From: JBDSTZ01 sp039927975
Lineage (GTDB): Bacteria; Pseudomonadota; Gammaproteobacteria; Burkholderiales; Burkholderiaceae_D
Length of the DNA stretch: 9,685 nt
Direction: 5' to 3'
Assembly: GCA_039927975.1 (NCBI GenBank)
Contig: JBDSTZ010000508.1
Coordinates: 1 to 9,685 of the forward strand
This document shows positions 6,152-9,685 of this stretch, in pieces. Positions within the stretch are counted from its first letter, which is position 1, and each line of letters opens with the position of its first letter. Position numbers and translations under genes: made by a program. The notes under the pieces were generated by a model. It saw only the letters and a list, made by a program, of their open reading frames with translations, made no database searches and was not told the origin of the DNA.

Positions 6152-8722
6152 TTAAGGTTTGAACCCCATCGCTTTCATCGCCGCCGTCAGGCTGCGCGCA
6201 CTCTTGGCATAGCCCGACCACGGTTCATTGCCCTTGTCGAGACGGGTGTGGGCATTCTTCACGTTCCATTGGTCGCCGGCCTTCACGACCATCAGTTCAT
6301 CCCACCCGAGCGGCACCGAAATACCAAGGCCCGGCCGCACCCGCGCGGACCAGGCGCAAGCCGTGGTGGCGCCCTGCCCGTTGCGCAGATAATCGATGAA
6401 GATCTTGCCGACCCGGTTCTTTGGCCCGCTCTTGAAGGCAAAGCGCTCCGGCAGCGTGGACGCCAGGTGTCGCACGATCTCCTGCGAGAACGACTTGACC
6501 GTGTCCCAGTCATAGCCGGTCTTGATCGGCACGATCACGTGCAGGCCCTTGCCGCCGCTGGTCTTGAGATAATTCGGCAGACCGAGTTCGTCGAGGAAGG
6601 CGTGCATCAGCTGGGCCGCTTCCTGCATGGTCTTCCATTCGACGCCCTCGCCGGGGTCAAGGTCGAACACCATGCGGTTGGGCGTGTCGTATGCCTTGGC
6701 CACCGCGTTCTGCGTGTGGAACTCGATGACATTCCACTGCGCCGCCGACAAGATGCCCTGCGCGCTGCCGATCTCCAGCATCGAGGGATGATCCGGGTCG
6801 AGCGCCTGGTCCATCTGCTTCACGCCGGGCAGCTTGGCCACCTCCGCGTGCTTCTGGAAAAACAGTTCGCCGCCGACGCCGGCCGGCGCGCGCACCAGCG
6901 ATACCGGGCGCCCTTTCAGATGCTCCATCATCAAGGCGCCCACCAGCGCGTAGTAGCGCACCATATCAAGCTTGGTGGCGCCGCTCTCGGCGTCGATCAC
7001 GCGCTCGCCGTGGGTCACCTTCATGGATGCCGGCAAATTCGGGGCCGGTGCGACGGGTTCGGTATGCTTGTCCACGACTTCCTCCACAGGTTTGGCTTTC
7101 TCGCGCGTGATGCCCTTGGCCGGCTTGTCGCTGCGCAGGCCCTGGAACACGGCGTGGCGCACCGAGCCGGAACTGGTCCATTCGGCAAAGCTCACTTCCG
7201 CGATCAGCTTCGGTTTGACCCAGTGATGCTTGCGTCCGGCCACCGCCTTCGGTGGAAACGGACTGACGTCGGTATCGAGCGCGCCGAGCTTGTTCTTCAG
7301 GTCGCGCAGCGTCGCTTCATTAAAGCCGGTGCCGACGTTGCCGGCGTACTGCAGCACGCCGTCCTTGTCGTAAGTCCCCAGCAGCAGCGCGCCGATGCCG
7401 GTGCGCGAACCCTGCGGATCGGTATAGCCGCCGATGACGAACTCCTGGCGCTTGCCGCATTTGAGCTTGATCCATTCGGGCGAGCGGCGCGTCACATACT
7501 GCGAGCTGCGGCGCTTGCCGATCACGCCTTCGAGTCCGAGCTTGCAGGCGGCGATGACCAGCTCCTCCGGGTCGGTGCCGAATTCCTCGCTGAAGCGCAG
7601 CGGTTCGACCGCCGATTTGTCGAGCACCGCCTTCAAGGCCGCGCGGCGCGCCTCGAGCGGCACGGCGCGCATGTCGTAGCCGCCCAGGTAAGGCGCGTCG
7701 AACACGAAGTACACGATGTCGGCCGTGTTGGAACCGTCGAAGGCCAGCTGCAGCATGCCGAAATTGGGCCGTCCCTGATCGTCATGGACCACGATCTCGC
7801 CGTCATACCAGCCATCGGGCAGCTTCATCTTCACAAGCGCCTTGTGCAGGTTCGGCAGCTTGGCGGTCCAGTCGTTGCCGTTGCGCGTAATGAGCTTGAC
7901 GCTCTTTCCTTCGACCCGCGTCAGCATGCGGTATCCGTCGAACTTGATTTCGAAGATCCAGTCCTCCGGTGTCGATGGCGGCTTGTCGACCAGCGTCGCC
8001 AGCTCCGGCGCGAGGGACTCGGGCAGCGCCGCCTTGAGCGCTTCGGGCGGCATTTTGACGCGCGATGTTTTCGGCTTTGCCTCGGTTGTCGATGCGGCCG
8101 CCGCGCTCGATGAAGCCGGCGCGCTGGCGGCCGCCTTTACCTTCGCTGAGGCCTTCCTCTTGCGCGCGCCAGGCAGCGGCAAGTCCTTCACGCTGTCGGG
8201 CATCTCGTCGATCACCGAGAACTCGGCGGCCGGTTTAACGTAGTCGTCCTTCTCCTTGATCAGCAACCACGGCTCCTGCTTCTCGCCTTTGCCCTTCATG
8301 CGAATCAACGCCCAGTTGCCATGCATTTTATGGCCGTGCATGGTGAATTTCAGATTGCCGTTCTTGTAGCCCTCGTGCGGATCGACCAGGGGATCCCAGG
8401 TGCCCTTGTCCCAGATGATGACCTTGCCAGCGCCGTATTGCTTCTCGGGAATAGTCCCTTCAAAACTGGAATATGAGATCGGGTGATCCTCGACATGCAC
8501 CGCCATGCGTTTGTCTTTGCTGTCGTAACTTGGCCCCTTCGGCACGGCCCAGCTTTTCATGGTGCCGTCGAGTTCAAGCCGGAAGTCGTAATGCAGGCGG
8601 CTGGCCCAGTGCTTTTGAATGACAAAGGTGAGCGCGTCCTTGCCGCTCTCGCCGCCTTCGGCCGGTTCCGAGGTGATCGCAAAATTGCGCTTCGATTTAT
8701 AGACTTTCAATGCGTCGGGCAT
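6152..8722 (-). CDS. ligD: ATP-dependent DNA ligase LigD with 3'-phosphoesterase, ligase and polymerase domains
   Basis: This 856-residue NHEJ enzyme cleans 3' ends, adds nucleotides and seals breaks held by Ku. Domain order is PE-LIG-POL, as in Pseudomonas aeruginosa LigD. PE (about 1-165) keeps all expected catalytic residues: H38, H44, D46, R48, H80, Y84. A Lys/Ala/Ser-rich linker spans about 183-222. The ligase (about 235-540) has motif I EIKFDGYR with the adenylated K260, motif III YFVFDAPYL (338-346), motif IV EGVIGKR (398-404) and motif V EWIKLK (416-421). The polymerase/primase (about 565-856) has DLD at 687-689, SGGKGLHV (722-729) and IFIDYLRN with D777. Nothing is truncated. I chose the ATG at 8722 because the family similarity starts there (ALKVYKSKRNF). 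An in-frame GTG at 8770 would add 16 residues unlike the family. No strong Shine-Dalgarno site precedes either start. The gene converges on ku and the MBL gene, so it has its own promoter. Confidence 0.97.
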   Translation of the reverse strand: MPDALKVYKSKRNFAITSEPAEGGESGKDALTFVIQKHWASRLHYDFRLELDGTMKSWAVPKGPSYDSKDKRMAVHVEDHPISYSSFEGTIPEKQYGAGKVIIWDKGTWDPLVDPHEGYKNGNLKFTMHGHKMHGNWALIRMKGKGEKQEPWLLIKEKDDYVKPAAEFSVIDEMPDSVKDLPLPGARKRKASAKVKAAASAPASSSAAAASTTEAKPKTSRVKMPPEALKAALPESLAPELATLVDKPPSTPEDWIFEIKFDGYRMLTRVEGKSVKLITRNGNDWTAKLPNLHKALVKMKLPDGWYDGEIVVHDDQGRPNFGMLQLAFDGSNTADIVYFVFDAPYLGGYDMRAVPLEARRAALKAVLDKSAVEPLRFSEEFGTDPEELVIAACKLGLEGVIGKRRSSQYVTRRSPEWIKLKCGKRQEFVIGGYTDPQGSRTGIGALLLGTYDKDGVLQYAGNVGTGFNEATLRDLKNKLGALDTDVSPFPPKAVAGRKHHWVKPKLIAEVSFAEWTSSGSVRHAVFQGLRSDKPAKGITREKAKPVEEVVDKHTEPVAPAPNLPASMKVTHGERVIDAESGATKLDMVRYYALVGALMMEHLKGRPVSLVRAPAGVGGELFFQKHAEVAKLPGVKQMDQALDPDHPSMLEIGSAQGILSAAQWNVIEFHTQNAVAKAYDTPNRMVFDLDPGEGVEWKTMQEAAQLMHAFLDELGLPNYLKTSGGKGLHVIVPIKTGYDWDTVKSFSQEIVRHLASTLPERFAFKSGPKNRVGKIFIDYLRNGQGATTACAWSARVRPGLGISVPLGWDELMVVKAGDQWNVKNAHTRLDKGNEPWSGYAKSARSLTAAMKAMGFKP

Positions 8723-8928
8723 GGCGCTACCGATATCCAGGATGAGTGAATCGAGTCTAAGCGCGGGCACGCCGCCGTACTGTACGTCAGTTAACCGTGC
8801 AGCGATTTTTTGATCGTTTGTAAGCAGATGTAAAGACCGTCAACGCTAACCGGACGGCGCGCGTTTTTGGCTCAGTAACACGGGAAATACACCCACCCAA
8901 TCAACCACAAGCTGAGGAAATAAACACC
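8723..8928. promoter_or_regulatory. Divergent regulatory region between ligD and the Ala/Lys-rich secreted protein, with a CpxR-like repeat
   Basis: This 206-bp gap holds the promoters of two divergent genes. On the plus strand a direct repeat GTAAG (8820-8824), five bases, GTAAA (8830-8834) resembles the CpxR-type box (GTAAA-N5-GTAAA) bound by OmpR-family regulators of envelope stress. It lies about 95 bases before the secreted protein gene. Near ligD are two overlapping dyads: CGTAC-T-GTACG (8776-8786) and ACTG-N5-CAGT (8779-8791). A TTGATC (8810-8815) could be a -35 element, but its best partner TAAAGA is only 15 bases away. No LexA-type site (CTGT-N8-ACAG) is present. Regulator assignments are by motif likeness only. 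Confidence 0.4.
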
Positions 8929-9297
8929 ATGAGCAAAATCATCGCCACCCTGATCGCCGGTCTGTTCGCTACTTCGGTTTATGCCCAAACCGCCGCCACG
9001 CCAGCTACCCCTGCCGTGCCAGCGACCCCAGCTGTAAAAGCTGAAGTCAAAGCCGACCACAAAGCCGACCACAAAGCTGTCAAGGCTGATGCCAAAGCCA
9101 CCAAGGAAGTCGCCAAAGCCGACGCCAAGGAAGAAAAAGCTGTCGCCGAAGCCAATACCGACAAGGCCGTCGCTCACGCCGACGCCACCAAAACCAAAGC
9201 CAAAGCCGCTAAAAAAGCCGCCAAGGTCAAGGCCGACGTGAAAGCCGATAAGGCCGCTGCTGCCGCCGACGCCAAAGTCGACGCCACCGCCAAGTAA
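8929..9297 (+). CDS. Secreted Ala/Lys-rich repetitive protein, function unknown
   Basis: This gene encodes 122 residues with a clear signal peptide MSKIIATLIAGLFATSVYA (1-19), with cleavage expected after A19 before QTAAT. The ribosome site GAGGAA (8914-8919) supports the start. The mature part has a Pro/Thr/Ala stretch (ATPATPAVPATPAV), then about 85 residues of Ala/Lys/Asp/Glu repeats of the KADxKA type. These are likely helical or coiled-coil-like, or disordered with alternating charge. By inspection the mature region contains only ten kinds of residue (A, K, V, D, E, T, P, H, N, Q), with no aromatic residue, Cys, Gly, Ser, Leu, Ile or Arg. A 12-bp direct repeat encoding KADH occurs twice (9049-9060, 9061-9072). 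The composition resembles histone H1-like tails, but the signal peptide places it in the periplasm or outside. It is monocistronic, with a terminator 41 bp after the stop and a possible CpxR-like site upstream. An envelope-associated or polyanion-binding role is only a guess. Confidence 0.85.
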   Translation: MSKIIATLIAGLFATSVYAQTAATPATPAVPATPAVKAEVKADHKADHKAVKADAKATKEVAKADAKEEKAVAEANTDKAVAHADATKTKAKAAKKAAKVKADVKADKAAAAADAKVDATAK

Positions 9298-9337
9298 TTC
9301 CCTGGCAGGTTCAGGAAGAACGGGGTCCGCCCCGCGC

Positions 9338-9368
9338 GCCGTTCAGTGCAAGCTGAACGGCATTTTCT
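9338..9368 (+). terminator. Rho-independent terminator of the Ala/Lys-rich protein gene
   Basis: A perfect 9-bp stem is formed by GCCGTTCAG (9338-9346) and CTGAACGGC (9353-9361) with a 6-base loop, followed by the T-rich ATTTTCT. A smaller stem, CGGGG/CCCCG (9321-9334), lies just before it. The position 41 bp after the stop codon fits a terminator for the upstream gene. Confidence 0.85.
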
Positions 9369-9531
9369 ATTGTGCTCGCGCGAAATATTCCATCGAGCAA
9401 AATCGAATCGCGCGCAAGGAAATAGTGCGGACGCTTGATGCGACCGCGACTACAGGCCAGCTTTCCCATCATGATGAGCAGAGCTCGTTCGCTCGACCGA
9501 GCCTCGACTCCCTCTCATTTTTTGGAGAAAC

Positions 9532-9685
9532 ATGATGCCTGTTCCATCGTTCCGCCCCCTGATGACGCTGCTGCTGGCAAGTTCGCTGGCCCTCGGCATC
9601 GGCGCGCCCGCCTCCGCCACCGTCGCGCCGCTGTGGTATTCCACCACCGTCGACACCACTGCCTCGACCGCGACGTTTTCCGTGC
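9532..9685 (+). CDS. Secreted protein of unknown function, N-terminal fragment (runs off the right edge)
   Basis: An open frame from 9532 to the end gives 51 residues, starting MMPVPSFRPLMTLLLASSLA. A signal peptide is evident: Arg at residue 8, a hydrophobic core of Leu/Ala from about 11 to 24, and a likely cleavage site after PASA (residue 29). The mature part begins TVAPLWYSTTVDTTASTATFSV, rich in Thr and Ser, as often seen in exported beta-rich proteins. Too little is present to name a family. Two ATG codons stand in tandem (9532 and 9535). GGAGA at 9524-9528 is 3 bases from the first and 6 from the second, so the second may be the true start. Upstream, 9369-9531 shows no other gene and no convincing promoter. 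Confidence 0.7.
   Translation, partial: MMPVPSFRPLMTLLLASSLALGIGAPASATVAPLWYSTTVDTTASTATFSV

Noticed and set aside
5847..6155. 102-aa forward frame starting MFRTLLVDDAG
   Set aside because: The first part is antisense to the 56-aa gene, which has a better ribosome site and family pattern, and the rest is composition noise.
6248..8113. 621-aa forward open frame opposite ligD
   Set aside because: It is antisense to the clearly conserved LigD sequence, has no recognisable domain, and is the kind of long shadow frame expected in high-GC DNA.
8723..8770. N-terminal extension of LigD from a GTG at 8770
   Set aside because: The additional 16 residues precede the normal family start and have no ribosome site; the ATG at 8722 fits better.
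8779..8794. LexA (SOS) box upstream of ligD
   Set aside because: CTGT is present, but the required ACAG eight bases later is not; the sequence there is TAAC.
9491..9502. GCTCG-AC-CGAGC hairpin before the right-edge gene
   Set aside because: A 5-bp stem with a 2-base loop is too small to be meaningful in GC-rich DNA.

Overview
The window looks like chromosomal DNA of a high-GC betaproteobacterium, most likely an Oxalobacteraceae member of the Massilia/Janthinobacterium/Duganella type. That placement is inferred from base composition, the Ku and LigD sequence style and the mix of genes; no rRNA or marker gene is present to prove it.

Layout. Positions 1-207 (minus) hold the N-terminus of a SulP-type anion transporter that runs off the left edge. 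Positions 251-416 hold a 166-bp imperfect palindrome (MITE- or BIME-like) whose right end overlaps the stop codon of the next gene. A diguanylate cyclase follows (412-1875, minus: degenerate receiver, GAF-like region, GGEEF). After a divergent promoter region, a plus-strand run starts: a stress-type short-chain dehydrogenase (2037-3005), the NHEJ protein Ku (3037-4077), an 85-residue three-helix membrane protein (4092-4349), a short hexamer repeat, and a metallo-beta-lactamase-fold hydrolase (4443-5804). Facing it on the minus strand are a 56-residue small basic protein (5811-5981) and a full three-domain LigD (6152-8722, order PE-LIG-POL). Divergent from ligD is a secreted Ala/Lys-rich repetitive protein (8929-9297) followed by a good hairpin terminator. 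The right edge holds the start of another secreted protein (9532-9685+).

How the genes work together. The core of the window is a bacterial non-homologous end-joining island. Ku binds DNA ends, and LigD processes 3' ends, fills in and seals. The two genes converge on each other, so they are not one operon, and an MBL-fold enzyme and a small basic protein lie between them. The SDR belongs to the YghA / general-stress-protein-39 type and sits 31 bp upstream of ku, which suggests that end joining is expressed with a stress or stationary-phase response. No wholly new defence or mobile system is evident. The less ordinary items are the palindromic element at the stop codon, the unassigned MBL and membrane proteins inside the NHEJ island, the easily missed 56-residue gene, and the Ala/Lys-rich secreted protein, whose mature part uses only ten amino-acid types.
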